DNA of 40,148 bases from CAWEZN01 sp964498015. Its GTDB lineage: Bacteria; Zixibacteria; MSB-5A5; GN15; PGXB01. The notes beneath the pieces are model-generated. The model worked only from the letters and a program-made list of their open reading frames with translations. It ran no database searches and had not been told where the DNA came from. Positions 6,784 to 15,560 of the stretch are shown piece by piece; the first letter of the stretch is position 1, and each line of letters starts with the position of its first letter. The stretch is from positions 1 to 40,148 of the forward strand of contig CAZCFT010000011.1 of NCBI GenBank assembly GCA_964498015.1, given 5' to 3'. A program made the position numbers and the translations under genes.

Positions 6784-8171
6784 AATATAGTATTCTACTA
6801 ATACTGCTTGCGATGGCAATAATGATAAGTCCTGTGGCGTGGGGGCAATATATTGAAAGCGTTGAGGAAATCACCGCCGGCAATTTCTTCGGTTTCGGCG
6901 CTCGACAGATGGCCATGGGCGGAACAGGCCTGATGACTAACGATGGCGCTTCATTATTTTATAATCCGGCCAATCTGGCCAGAATCCCGCGAATCGAAAT
7001 TCATTTTGGAATGAGCCACCAGAAATTTGATGACAAATCCTATTTCAGACCTATCCGAAAAATTGTCGATTACAACAATATTATTCCGTCGGTTAAAACG
7101 TACCCTGGAAGATTCGAGGGATTTACATCATTGGCCAACAGCTCCGAAAATTCCAAGACAAATACAAGAATCGGCTCTGCCATAATTTCTGTTCCCTATC
7201 CGACCTACCGTGGGTCATTTGTATTTGGAATTGGCGTTGTTAGGGTCGCTGATTTTGACCGGGCCTCCAGGATATATCATAGAGATGATTCCGCTGGAAT
7301 CAAGGCCATCTCTGCGGTCGGAACGGAGTTCCAATCTGGCGGGCTGTACCAATGGGGGTTTGGAGCCGGTTTTGACCTCTCGCCTAAAGTTTCCATCGGC
7401 GGAACATTTTCTTTGTACACGGGTAAGCACGAATATGACTGGAAATATGACTTGGATTCAGCGCGTATATATAGATACCACAAGGAGCAATTTATTGAAG
7501 ATAAGTACATCGGCGTGGGAGCCAAGATCGGTCTGGCTCTGCAATTGAATCAGTATCTGGGATTGGGGCTTGCTATCGAATCGCCGGTCTCACTTCGGGT
7601 AGAGGAAAATTCATCGGATTATTATTATATTTCAGATACCGGGTATACGGACAATAGTGAACTCAGCTACGTGGAATATAATGTCAAACGCCCCTTCGTT
7701 TTTTCAGCGGGAATGATATCGAGAATTTATGACGCCACTCTTATGGCTGATATTGACTATACCGACTGGAGCCAGCTGTCATATGGCAATAATATCGACA
7801 TGGAAAAATATAATGACGGCATTAAAGAATATTATAGGGATGCCCTGAGATTTAAAACCGGCGGGGAGTATGTATTCCCCTCGCTGGGACTCTCTTTGCG
7901 GGGCGGCATTTTCACCGACCCCATCCCTATCAAAGAACAATTTCAGAATAAGAGCCGCTGGGGGTATACTTTCGGCGCCGGCTTACTGATTGATCAGGTC
8001 ATGACCATAGATTTTGCCTATCTGCATGGTTCGTATAGCCGCAACTCCGATTTCCAGTATTCTTCTGTCTATAATGGAGACCCGATAATACTGCGTAAAT
8101 CTTATTATCTGGTAATTGATGAGGATGCCACCTATAACAGGCTTTATATGACGGCGGCGTATAGGTTTTAG
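6780..8171 (+). CDS. OmpP1/FadL/TodX-like outer-membrane beta-barrel protein
   Basis: This 463-residue protein has a signal peptide ending near PVAWGQ. A block reading GARQMAMGGTGLMTNDGASL followed by FYNPANLARIPRIE is typical of the OmpP1/FadL hydrophobe-transport and related barrel families. The rest alternates beta strands and ends in AAYRF with a C-terminal Phe, the usual signal for outer-membrane assembly. FadL-like barrels carry hydrophobic compounds across the outer membrane, while related proteins in FCB bacteria serve secretion or unknown roles. The start overlaps the lipoprotein stop (ATGA), so translation is coupled. The specific substrate cannot be inferred. Confidence 0.8.
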   Translation: MKYSILLILLAMAIMISPVAWGQYIESVEEITAGNFFGFGARQMAMGGTGLMTNDGASLFYNPANLARIPRIEIHFGMSHQKFDDKSYFRPIRKIVDYNNIIPSVKTYPGRFEGFTSLANSSENSKTNTRIGSAIISVPYPTYRGSFVFGIGVVRVADFDRASRIYHRDDSAGIKAISAVGTEFQSGGLYQWGFGAGFDLSPKVSIGGTFSLYTGKHEYDWKYDLDSARIYRYHKEQFIEDKYIGVGAKIGLALQLNQYLGLGLAIESPVSLRVEENSSDYYYISDTGYTDNSELSYVEYNVKRPFVFSAGMISRIYDATLMADIDYTDWSQLSYGNNIDMEKYNDGIKEYYRDALRFKTGGEYVFPSLGLSLRGGIFTDPIPIKEQFQNKSRWGYTFGAGLLIDQVMTIDFAYLHGSYSRNSDFQYSSVYNGDPIILRKSYYLVIDEDATYNRLYMTAAYRF

Positions 8172-8251
8172 GAAAGCCTTAGAAAATTGTAGGGGTACCC
8201 CTCGCGGTTACCCTCACATCGAATGCTCTACATTGGGTCAGGCGCCCGGAA

Positions 8252-8980
8252 TTAAATCATCTCCCACTGCTTCAGAATCAATTTGACAAAATTCTCGATT
8301 AAATCGAAAAGCTTCTTCTGAAACTGCTTTGCCTTGTCGAGGTCAAAATCGGGGTACCCCTGACCTTCGGTATATAATAATATCGAACCGGGTATCGGGT
8401 AAATATCGGCGCCGGGACGGACAAAGTAGGTTAGGTTCTTGTCATAAAGGGCCTTGTCCACAAGAGTCGGGTCAATCGCCTGAACCAAAGCGGTCTCATC
8501 GAGAGCAGAATGCCCCCCCGCCTCGCCATAAAATTCTTTGACTGTCTCTCGACATAATTCCCACCAGTGAATGACCGCTATTTTGACTTTGCGCTCATAA
8601 TAAATCTGCATGGCGGTTTCTTTCAGTAGCGCATTATTTCCGCCATGACCATTCAGAAGAATGATTTTCTTGAATCCCAGATGAGAAAATGAAACCAAAA
8701 TATCCCAAATATAATTTTTGAAATTATTTTCGGTAATCGTGATAGACCCCGGGTAGCCGTAGAGTGAACGGGTGATCCCATAATTCACAGTGGGAGCAAT
8801 AAGAGCGTTTATTTTGTCCGCCAGATGATTGGCGATAGATTCAGGAATAAAATTATCAGTCCCCAAGGCCATACAGCCATGAGCTTCAACCGTGCCAACC
8901 GGAAAGATTAAAGTATCAATCTTCCCCGGCACAAGGTCCTTAATATGTTTCCATGACAGTCTCTGAAATTGTCTTTCCAT
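8252..8980 (-). CDS. Creatininase-family metal-dependent amidohydrolase
   Basis: This 242-residue cytoplasmic hydrolase has the family metal-ligand pattern: GTVEAHG with Glu32 and His34, LGTDNF with Asp42, LLNGHGGNN with His112, and GHSALDETAL with Glu162. Family members open cyclic or peptide-like amide bonds; examples include creatinine amidohydrolase, ArfB-type formamide hydrolases and MftE. The substrate here is unknown. It follows the DUF2064-like gene with an 8-nt gap and is convergent with the FadL-like gene, so it ends a minus-strand operon. No mycofactocin or creatine genes are visible to narrow the role. Confidence 0.85.
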   Translation of the reverse strand: MERQFQRLSWKHIKDLVPGKIDTLIFPVGTVEAHGCMALGTDNFIPESIANHLADKINALIAPTVNYGITRSLYGYPGSITITENNFKNYIWDILVSFSHLGFKKIILLNGHGGNNALLKETAMQIYYERKVKIAVIHWWELCRETVKEFYGEAGGHSALDETALVQAIDPTLVDKALYDKNLTYFVRPGADIYPIPGSILLYTEGQGYPDFDLDKAKQFQKKLFDLIENFVKLILKQWEMI

Positions 8981-8988
8981 TGTACTTC

Positions 8989-9732
8989 CTATCGACTAAT
9001 AATTTTCTCCAATACCATTTCCGTTTCTCTGGCAGAAATTTCGTCCCCTTCGCGCCGGAATTGGTTTATATCGCATACCAGGTATTCCAGATCCTCGGGA
9101 TTTTCCACCGCATACCAGATTTCCAGCTCCGACCAGGAGAGCCCCTTTTCACGGAGACTATTGGCTACCTCGGCATATATGTTTGGCGAGCGCCAATCAA
9201 AAGTCGACAGCTCCACATGATATTTCTCAGACATCCCGATTAGATAATATCTCCCCTCCACCGTCGGGCCAAAGACAGCGTCGGATTTTTTGAGCAGTCT
9301 CAGGGCTATTTTAAGAAGGCTTTCTTTCAGAGTTGGAGTTCGGCTCCCGATGAAAAGCACATGCTTATAACCTTCTTCGAAGCATTTCTGGAAGGCCATT
9401 TCCATTTTTACGCCCCATCTTTCCGGCGGTAGCGGAGTTATATTAAGTCCGTTGGAGAGAAACTCTCCCTTCTTCCCTTTCAGCTTCTTGGTCAAGTAAT
9501 TAAGAATTGTACTGATTGATTTTCTGGTCTCGGGAAAATCAGCATAAAATAGATGCAAATCAATTGACTTCATATCCAGCGCATTGACCAATGTATCGGC
9601 GATAAAGGCCTGATGAAGAAATCTTATATCTTCTGCGCTGAAATTCTCTCCAATGTTGAGTTCCGACCCATCTTCGGTAACCTCCTGCAGGCAGATGGCC
9701 AGAACCGCATCGTTTTTCTTTGGTGTCGCCAT
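8989..9732 (-). CDS. Divergent DUF2064 (TIGR04282-like) glycosyltransferase-fold protein
   Basis: This 247-residue protein ends its core with VFGPTVEGRYYLIGMSEKYH, closely matching the GPxxDGGYYLIG block of DUF2064, a GT-A-like nucleotidyl or glycosyl transferase family. The middle segment VLFIGSRTPTLKESLLKIA aligns with the family's GSDxPxLT segment, but Arg replaces the conserved metal-ligand Asp. The N-terminal FARAPxPGxxKTRL motif is also missing. It may therefore be inactive, or work without the usual metal. It lies 8 nt upstream of the creatininase-family gene and is probably co-transcribed with it. The family call rests mainly on the C-terminal block. Confidence 0.65.
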   Translation of the reverse strand: MATPKKNDAVLAICLQEVTEDGSELNIGENFSAEDIRFLHQAFIADTLVNALDMKSIDLHLFYADFPETRKSISTILNYLTKKLKGKKGEFLSNGLNITPLPPERWGVKMEMAFQKCFEEGYKHVLFIGSRTPTLKESLLKIALRLLKKSDAVFGPTVEGRYYLIGMSEKYHVELSTFDWRSPNIYAEVANSLREKGLSWSELEIWYAVENPEDLEYLVCDINQFRREGDEISARETEMVLEKIISR

Positions 9733-9778
9733 ATTATCCGACGATCTCTAACATAATGGTTAGCCTTTTGATCAATAT

Positions 9779-9820
9779 AAAAAGGCTCTCCCATCCAGTC
9801 AAGAGACAGAGAGCTTTTTT
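9779..9820 (-). terminator. Rho-independent terminator after ccdA
   Basis: A 12-bp stem pairs 9779-9790 with 9809-9820 (core GCTCTC/GAGAGC flanked by an A/T run) around an 18-nt loop. Read on the minus strand it follows the ccdA stop by 13 nt and ends in TTTTTATATT. The flanking A and T runs would also let it stop plus-strand transcription. Confidence 0.7.
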
Positions 9821-9833
9821 GAAAAAATGATTT

Positions 9834-10574
9834 TCATCCTATAGAATTAAATGATGGGAAAAGGTCTAATAGATAATTTGCAAGATATTGGAGAAGATTG
9901 AAAAATATTAAAATACCTATCAGCATCAATAAGCCGCCGGATATAATTTCGACGGCCCGAAAATGCCTTTTGATAAATCCAAAAAATCCAATCAGGAAAT
10001 TAAATAGCGCCGCGGTCAAGATAAACGGAATACCGAGTCCGGCGGAGTAAAATGAAAGCAGAATTACACCCTGCCCCACTGTCGCTTGATTGGCCGCCAT
10101 AGTAAGAATAGAACCAAGTATCGGACCGATACACGGTGTCCAGCCGAACGCAAAGGCCATTCCTATTAGAATCGAGCCGAATATCCCGAATTTCTTTTGA
10201 CCGGTATGAATTCTCTTTTCATAATTGAGAGCCTTAATTCTGAATATCCCTGAAACATGCAGACCCAAAATGAAAATAACAATCCCGGCGACTTTATTGA
10301 ATATGATGAGATTCTGAAATAACCATTTTCCAAGAAACGACGCTGAGGCGCCAAGGCTTATGAATACTATGGAAAATCCAATAACAAAAAAGATTGTATT
10401 GATGGTCACCCTCTGAAGATGTTGGGTTGACTTCTCTTTATCAGTCAAATCCTCCAAAGACACTCCGGAAATAAATGAAATATATCCCGGAATGAGCGGC
10501 AGAACGCAGGGGGAGGCAAAAGACAATCCGCCTGCAAGAAAAGCCCCTAAATAACTCACGCTCGATTCAAACAT
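9834..10574 (-). CDS. ccdA: CcdA/DsbD-type thiol:disulfide transmembrane electron carrier
   Basis: This 246-residue integral membrane protein has six to seven helices and the two diagnostic cysteine motifs, SPCVLPLIPGY in the first helix and GWTPCIGPILGS in the middle. CcdA passes electrons from cytoplasmic thioredoxin across the inner membrane to reduce periplasmic thiols, for cytochrome c maturation or disulfide repair. A thioredoxin gene lies in the same minus-strand run at 13532-13858. The start is ATG with GGGGAG just upstream. A terminator follows. The nearby CxxCH lipoprotein and the cysteine-rich giant exported protein could be clients, but that is inference. Confidence 0.92.
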   Translation of the reverse strand: MFESSVSYLGAFLAGGLSFASPCVLPLIPGYISFISGVSLEDLTDKEKSTQHLQRVTINTIFFVIGFSIVFISLGASASFLGKWLFQNLIIFNKVAGIVIFILGLHVSGIFRIKALNYEKRIHTGQKKFGIFGSILIGMAFAFGWTPCIGPILGSILTMAANQATVGQGVILLSFYSAGLGIPFILTAALFNFLIGFFGFIKRHFRAVEIISGGLLMLIGILIFFNLLQYLANYLLDLFPSFNSIG

Positions 10575-10738
10575 GGGGGCTCCCCAAATTTCTCATCCAA
10601 TCTACATCATGAGCCATGATATTTTTGCCGCGACGGTCTGCGCAAGACCTTATCCAATAATGATACAAATTAGTATACAAAGTCTTCAACAACTCCAAAA
10701 GCTATTTCTCTTTCGGCGGCTTAATATACAACAAGGGT

Positions 10739-11977
10739 TCAACGAGGGGGAGTATTTTTTTCGGCAAGAAGACGGAGAATGTCGTCCTTTGCGATACGGT
10801 ATATCTCTTCGGCGTCAATCTTGGCCACAATCTCTTTGGCCAGTCTTTCAGCCAGAAGCTCTGCCAAATAGTTGGAAAAATGACGAATTTCTGATGGGTC
10901 AATAACCGGCTCCGTCTCGCTGAACGGCAGGGATTTATCATGGAGTTCCTTGGAAATACCAGTCGTTTCAGCCGGCGATGCGGTGATATTCACTATCTCT
11001 TTTTTAAATTCCTCGATGAACTGGTCCACTCCACCCAATTTAATGACCGGTTCCGTCGTTTCTGGCTTATCCTGTCCGAATTCCTGAGGCGGTTGCGGTA
11101 TGCTGATAGGTTCGATCGAATCGCTATTGGGTTTTAGATTTAGCGGTTCAGTCTTGACGGGCGTTTCTATCAGCGAAGACGCTTCCTTTTGCATCTCCTT
11201 AATAAACCAATCATAATCATGAGGGGAATGCTTATTCTCGCTCCCGGTGGACTGACCGGGATTAATTAACCCATATTGGTCGGGAGCAATTTCAATTTGG
11301 GATGATACCGATGAATCAGAATGATCTCCTTTTTTGACTGCCGCAGATTTCACTTCTTCGCGGATCATCAGTGATTCCACCTTCTGATTTTCAATCTTAT
11401 TTGCGGAATCATCAACTTCAGGTTGATGGATTTCGAAACCGGCCTGTTTTTCGGTCGGCTCTGGAATTTTCAGCTTGCCGGTCATGAAGCTTTTATCCAT
11501 GACTTCAGAAGCTTCAACGTCAATATTGTCTATCCCGAGGGCGACATCCAAGAATTCATCGTCGATGCTTGCGGAAGCAAATGGGTCGATCGTTTCGATT
11601 TTTTCCTGAGGCTGTTTTTCGATCCCGCCGCCGATAAATAATCTGACCCTTTCCAGAAAATCTTTTGGGTCAAAAGGGCGAGGCAAAATAACTTCATCAG
11701 GATATGGCAGGCTTCTTCCACTGGGATCGGCTATCAAAAGCACGGGCAGAGAAGCCGTCATTGGATTCTCTTCAAGCGAATCATAGAGATATTTGCCCTC
11801 GGAATCAATCAAATCGGCGCCGAGTACGACCATATTGGGCTGGGTCGTTATTATCAACTCCTTCGCCTTCTCAATAGACGAAGCTGAAATAGCGTCATAT
11901 CCATTCTGATGAAGAATAGATTCGGCAATGCTTCTGATAGCATCCGATTTTTCTGCAAGAAGTATTTTCTTGGGCAT
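10739..11977 (-). CDS. Degenerate receiver-domain protein with long disordered linker
   Basis: This 412-residue cytoplasmic protein has an N-terminal CheY-like fold (about 1-115), seen in KILLAEKSDAIRSIAESILH, the NGYDAISA segment and VVLGADLIDSEGKYL. The catalytic residues are changed: the acidic pair is Glu9-Lys10, the phospho-acceptor Asp is Gly53, the Thr after strand 4 is Ala, and the conserved Lys is Arg (LPRPFDP). Residues of about 120-350 are Ser/Pro/Glu/Lys-rich and low in complexity. A helical C terminus follows (LAELLAERLAKEIVAKI...IYRIAKDDILRLL), resembling tails of delta-proteobacterial response-regulator-like proteins. It is probably a phosphorylation-independent scaffold. It follows the rhomboid gene by 16 nt. 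Confidence 0.75.
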   Translation of the reverse strand: MPKKILLAEKSDAIRSIAESILHQNGYDAISASSIEKAKELIITTQPNMVVLGADLIDSEGKYLYDSLEENPMTASLPVLLIADPSGRSLPYPDEVILPRPFDPKDFLERVRLFIGGGIEKQPQEKIETIDPFASASIDDEFLDVALGIDNIDVEASEVMDKSFMTGKLKIPEPTEKQAGFEIHQPEVDDSANKIENQKVESLMIREEVKSAAVKKGDHSDSSVSSQIEIAPDQYGLINPGQSTGSENKHSPHDYDWFIKEMQKEASSLIETPVKTEPLNLKPNSDSIEPISIPQPPQEFGQDKPETTEPVIKLGGVDQFIEEFKKEIVNITASPAETTGISKELHDKSLPFSETEPVIDPSEIRHFSNYLAELLAERLAKEIVAKIDAEEIYRIAKDDILRLLAEKNTPPR

Positions 11978-11993
11978 CTATTAACTCTTAATA

Positions 11994-12815
11994 TTACTTA
12001 TCGTTACTCGACAAAATATGGCTGGCTTCCTCGAGGAATCTCTTGTCCTCTTTGGAAATATTCTCCATCCCGACCTCATTTATTTTGTCGAGTATGGAGT
12101 CCACCCGTCTCATTATTTCTTCGGCTTTTTGACGGTTTTTCTCCAGTTTATATGTTTTTCGTCTCATTTGCAAGGATTTAAGCCACCGCACCGGGCTTTT
12201 CAAGCGCCAATCAAGTTTAAGCATTGCAAATCCTGCCAGCGCCCCGCCGAGATGCGCCAGATGAGCCACATTTGGCCCAGCCGCGACAAAATTGAGAACA
12301 GCAAACATGGGAATCGCCCAGCGAACTTTCATAGGAAATAAGAAGAAAATCAAGAGATACCTATCCGGGAACATAATCCAATAGGCGGCTAATATTCCGT
12401 AGATGGCGCCGGAAGCGCCCACTATGGGGTAATTAAGACGGAAATTGAAGATTAGGGACATAACCGCGCCAGCCAGGCCGCAAATCAAGAAGAATCTCAG
12501 GAACGATTTTGAGCCCCAGGCATATTCAATTTCAGTGCCAAACATCCAGAGAGAAAACATATTAAAGAAAATGTGGAAAAAGCCGGCGTGAAGAAACATG
12601 TAGGTTACCGGCTGGAAAATATAATTTGGAAACGCTCTGAAAAATAGGGCCGGGGTCAGGCCAAATATTTGCTCAATAGGAAAAATCGAAAGCTTCTGGA
12701 TGATAAAAATGCCGCTACTGGCAATAATAATATACTTGATAACCGGGCTGATAGAGCCCGGCCCAATTTGGAAACCGCCGGGCTGGCCGGCATAGCTATT
12801 GTATGACCTCATCAT
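11994..12815 (-). CDS. Rhomboid family intramembrane serine protease
   Basis: This 273-residue inner-membrane protein has the rhomboid catalytic set: HIFFNMFSLW with the oxyanion Asn85, GASGAIYG with the nucleophile Ser135, and AHLAHLGG with the general base His188. Six membrane helices cover about residues 25-205. After them comes a charged helical cytoplasmic tail (EEIMRRVDSILDKINEVG...KEDKRFLEEAS), a C-terminal extension common in FCB and related rhomboids. Rhomboids cut membrane proteins within or next to helices; the substrate is unknown. The gene is followed at 16 nt by the degenerate receiver gene. The ATG at 12815 has AGG a few nt upstream. Confidence 0.9.
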   Translation of the reverse strand: MMRSYNSYAGQPGGFQIGPGSISPVIKYIIIASSGIFIIQKLSIFPIEQIFGLTPALFFRAFPNYIFQPVTYMFLHAGFFHIFFNMFSLWMFGTEIEYAWGSKSFLRFFLICGLAGAVMSLIFNFRLNYPIVGASGAIYGILAAYWIMFPDRYLLIFFLFPMKVRWAIPMFAVLNFVAAGPNVAHLAHLGGALAGFAMLKLDWRLKSPVRWLKSLQMRRKTYKLEKNRQKAEEIMRRVDSILDKINEVGMENISKEDKRFLEEASHILSSNDK

Positions 12816-12981
12816 TCAACCTATCGGCACAGGACAAATACAGCTTTATGATTAACATCCTTTATGCCGGAAGTCAATCGCCGCCACGGGGATCAGAATT
12901 TTGTTAGTTCTTCCCTCCTGAAGAATCAGCGGTCTCATCAGAATTTTTACTGCCCAACTGGGCGTTACATGAATCAGTAAC

Positions 12982-13077
12982 TCAGGTCTTGACGCCCAAT
13001 CGAGGAAAAATGACGACAACTAATAACAGCCAGACAATTAAGAACGCAACCAGGAATATAATATCATAGATGTCCAT
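12982..13077 (-). CDS. 31-residue single-helix membrane peptide
   Basis: A short open frame starts with ATG at 13077, 8 nt after the CoA-binding gene stop, and encodes MDIYDIIFLVAFLIVWLLLV followed by VVIFPRLGVKT. It has one strong transmembrane helix (about residues 6-24) with an acidic N terminus and a basic C terminus. This gives a plausible orientation with the C terminus in the cytoplasm. The position inside a tightly packed minus-strand operon, the same strand, and the fully hydrophobic core argue for a real gene, although the Shine-Dalgarno sequence (AGG, 11 nt away) is weak. I recognise no family. The 166 nt between it and the rhomboid gene hold no convincing frame. Confidence 0.5.
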   Translation of the reverse strand: MDIYDIIFLVAFLIVWLLLVVVIFPRLGVKT

Positions 13078-13085
13078 AAGTTCAA

Positions 13086-13535
13086 TTACCTATTAATCAT
13101 GCGGGAATGTTCCTTAAAGACGCATCGATCCATAATCATTAGAAGACCAGCCTCCTTCCCTCTATGAAAAGCGGGTATGGAGACGATGCCCTCTTGCAAC
13201 CAGACAGCCTTAGCGCCTATGGCGATCGCCTCTTCAGTTATCGAAAGGGCGGCGTCAGGCCGCCTGAAAACATCAACAATATCAACAGTCAGGGGAATGG
13301 AGCGCAGATCAGGATATGACTTCTCTCCCAGAATTGCACCTTCCTTGGGATTAACCGGAATAATAGTATATCCCTGCTTTTTGAGATAGCTTGCTACGCC
13401 ATGACTGGGACGGGATACTTCAGAGGAGAGTCCAACTACTGCAATAACCTTTGATTTTTTTAGAAGGTCGTCAATTTCCTTCGCAGGCGGGTTCTTCCAC
13501 CCCACCCCTTTATCTTCGGAAACGGAATCCATCAA
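13086..13535 (-). CDS. CoA-binding domain protein (YccU-like)
   Basis: This 149-residue cytoplasmic protein has a Rossmann-like CoA-binding domain: VIAVVGLSSEVSRPSHGVAS, then YTIIPVNPKEGAILGEKSYP, DIVDVFRRP and KAVWLQEGI. These are the standard blocks of the CoA_binding_2 (YccU) family. The biochemical role of free-standing members is unclear. The start overlaps the thioredoxin stop by 4 nt (ATGA), so the two are translationally coupled. The 31-residue membrane peptide follows 8 nt later. Confidence 0.88.
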   Translation of the reverse strand: MMDSVSEDKGVGWKNPPAKEIDDLLKKSKVIAVVGLSSEVSRPSHGVASYLKKQGYTIIPVNPKEGAILGEKSYPDLRSIPLTVDIVDVFRRPDAALSITEEAIAIGAKAVWLQEGIVSIPAFHRGKEAGLLMIMDRCVFKEHSRMINR

Positions 13536-13858
13536 CTCAAAACCTTTGCGAGGCGATTGACCAATTGCGCCTTGGGGATAGCGCCGATAACTTGATCGAT
13601 GACTTTGCCGTCCTTAAAGAATAACAAGGTCGGGATCGACATTATCCCATATTGAGCGGCTATTTTTGCATTTGAATCGACATCAACCTTCGCCACCTTC
13701 AATTTTCCGTCATATTCGGTTGCTATCTCTTCGAGAATGGGCGCGATCATTTTGCACGGCCCACACCAGACCGCCCAAAAATCAACCACAACCAGCTTAT
13801 CTGATTTTACAACTTCCTCTTCAAAAGCGCTGTCGGTTATCACTATTGGTTTGCTCAT
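13532..13858 (-). CDS. trxA: Thioredoxin
   Basis: This 108-residue protein has the classical active site WCGPC (Cys32, Cys35) within VVVDFWAVWCGPCKMIAPIL, followed by the cis-proline block SIPTLLFFKDG. It reduces disulfides in the cytoplasm and is the electron donor for CcdA-type carriers, one of which is encoded about 3 kb downstream on the same strand. The ATG at 13858 is chosen because GGAG lies 6 nt upstream. A TTG four codons earlier would place that Shine-Dalgarno sequence inside the gene. Confidence 0.95.
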   Translation of the reverse strand: MSKPIVITDSAFEEEVVKSDKLVVVDFWAVWCGPCKMIAPILEEIATEYDGKLKVAKVDVDSNAKIAAQYGIMSIPTLLFFKDGKVIDQVIGAIPKAQLVNRLAKVLS

Positions 13859-13897
13859 AAATCTCTCCAAAAACCTTAATGTTTTATATGCGCTATT

Positions 13898-15559
13898 TTA
13901 ACACAGCGCCCGTTGATTTGTTCCCAATATAGTTGTGCTGAGAAGCGAGATTGGAATCGACCCATAGGACAAAAGCCTATTATGAAAATCCTTTAATGGC
14001 AGATTAGGGTATCTTTTGCGATACTCCCCGGCCAATCGCATAATTTCGATTTTCCCGATGAGATAACTCATCGGCTGTGATGGCGTTTGGGAATATCTTC
14101 GCACTTCAGCCTCGGCATTATGCCGCTCAATTTTGGCCGTCTTGATCAATAAATCAACGGCCGATTTAAAGTCAAGTTTCCCGGTATGAAGTCGAGCATC
14201 GATTAACACGCGGCAGGCTCGCCAGAGTTGATCCTTGAGTTGAATTAACTCTGTTCTCTTTCCGCTGTAATATCCGAACTGTTTCATCAATTCCTCGCAA
14301 TATAGCGCCCACCCCTCAATAAATACTGTCGTGCCGAAAACCCGTCTTACTCTGGATTTTAGCCTATTGGCGATGCACAATTGTAGATGGTGACCGGGAT
14401 ATCCTTCGTGAAGGGCCCTGACTTCAATGGCCGCCTTACTATGACCGGCCAATTGTTCCGCCGCCCTCTCGGGTGAGTCTGAGTCAACCGGCGTAACCCA
14501 GAAAAATCCCCGCTGATCGTCCTCAAATGGCGCCGGGGCCATATAGGCGGCATAGGGCAGGGTTGGCCGCTCTGACATGGGTGTCTCAATAACTTCCAGA
14601 GTTTCATTTTCCGGCAGTGTAATCAAATCCTTTTCAATTATGAATTTTTTCGTTTTTATTATTTCCCGCCTGTAATGGTCAAGAAGTAGGTCTGCTGAAG
14701 GTGCATCCTTTTTTATTTCATTGATTATTTCTTCCCAATTCTTTCCCGGGTCAATTGATTTGGCAACCGACTGCATTTCCTGAATAGTTTTTTCTATATA
14801 TTCAAGTCCAATTTCCTCGAGATTCTGTGAATCATACGGGAGCAAATGATGCCTCTTCATTATAAAATCAAAATAGTCTTTTCCCGATGAAAAACTGCCG
14901 TCAGGCTTAGCGCTTAATTCGTTCTCAAGAAATTTCAAATAGTCTTCAAATCCCTTCGATGCCAGTGTAGCGGCGGCAAGAATATCATTTCTTAGAGAGG
15001 GTATTTCTCCAGACGTATGCATCATTAGATGCGTGAAAAACTGCTTGCCTGATAAAGTTATTTCTCTGCCCATCTCCAGCCATATTCTCGGTATCGATTC
15101 AGCGGCGCTAAGATTGTTTTTTGCTTCCTTCAAAAAGCGGGGTATCTCTTTTAAACGAAGCGCAAGCAGGCGATATCTTTCTTCCTTTGGACAGAAGTTC
15201 CGCATCGTGAAGATAAGACAGGAGAAAATAGCAACGCCCGGATAGAAAGAGGGATCGCGGTCGAAACGATTGAATAGATCAAACGAAATGATATCTTTCT
15301 CCAGATTGCAGATCAACATCTCGGCGTCGAGATAATTATCAGAAGACAGTCCCCCATCTTTTTTGAATTTGCCGAGTATATCAAGCCAATACCGTAATCT
15401 GTTCTGAAACGCCTTTTGAGCGGCCTTATCGAAATGATCCAGTTCATGGTCATATTTATGTATCCCTGCAAATGTGGCGGACGATGGAGAAAATTTCCAA
15501 TATTCCTCAAGGATTTCGTCAGCTATTTGAGAAAAATCATTTCCCCTGTACGGCGGCAT
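13898..15559 (-). CDS. DUF885 family putative metallopeptidase
   Basis: This 553-residue protein has the DUF885 signature HEGYPGHHLQ at about residue 383, a variant zinc-binding helix, followed about 30 residues later by FIEGWALYCEELM. Both are conserved across the family. The upstream half is mostly helical, as in related dipeptidase or carboxypeptidase-like proteins. There is no signal peptide, so it likely acts in the cytoplasm. Family members are assumed to be zinc peptidases, but substrates are largely unknown. It begins 1 nt after the stop of the giant activase gene and must be co-transcribed with it; a functional link is possible but unproven. Confidence 0.85.
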   Translation of the reverse strand: MPPYRGNDFSQIADEILEEYWKFSPSSATFAGIHKYDHELDHFDKAAQKAFQNRLRYWLDILGKFKKDGGLSSDNYLDAEMLICNLEKDIISFDLFNRFDRDPSFYPGVAIFSCLIFTMRNFCPKEERYRLLALRLKEIPRFLKEAKNNLSAAESIPRIWLEMGREITLSGKQFFTHLMMHTSGEIPSLRNDILAAATLASKGFEDYLKFLENELSAKPDGSFSSGKDYFDFIMKRHHLLPYDSQNLEEIGLEYIEKTIQEMQSVAKSIDPGKNWEEIINEIKKDAPSADLLLDHYRREIIKTKKFIIEKDLITLPENETLEVIETPMSERPTLPYAAYMAPAPFEDDQRGFFWVTPVDSDSPERAAEQLAGHSKAAIEVRALHEGYPGHHLQLCIANRLKSRVRRVFGTTVFIEGWALYCEELMKQFGYYSGKRTELIQLKDQLWRACRVLIDARLHTGKLDFKSAVDLLIKTAKIERHNAEAEVRRYSQTPSQPMSYLIGKIEIMRLAGEYRKRYPNLPLKDFHNRLLSYGSIPISLLSTTILGTNQRALC

Positions 15560-15560
15560 A

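Noticed and set aside
8191..8360. Two copies of the 10-bp palindrome GGGGTACCCC at 8192-8201 and 8351-8360
   Set aside because: The second copy is within the creatininase-family coding sequence, and neither has a terminator T tract; I take them as chance.
12816..12981. Minus-strand frame with a possible 28-residue product (RPLILQEGRTNKILIPV)
   Set aside because: The only ATG has no ribosome-binding site, and the frame is not placed as the neighbouring operon genes are.
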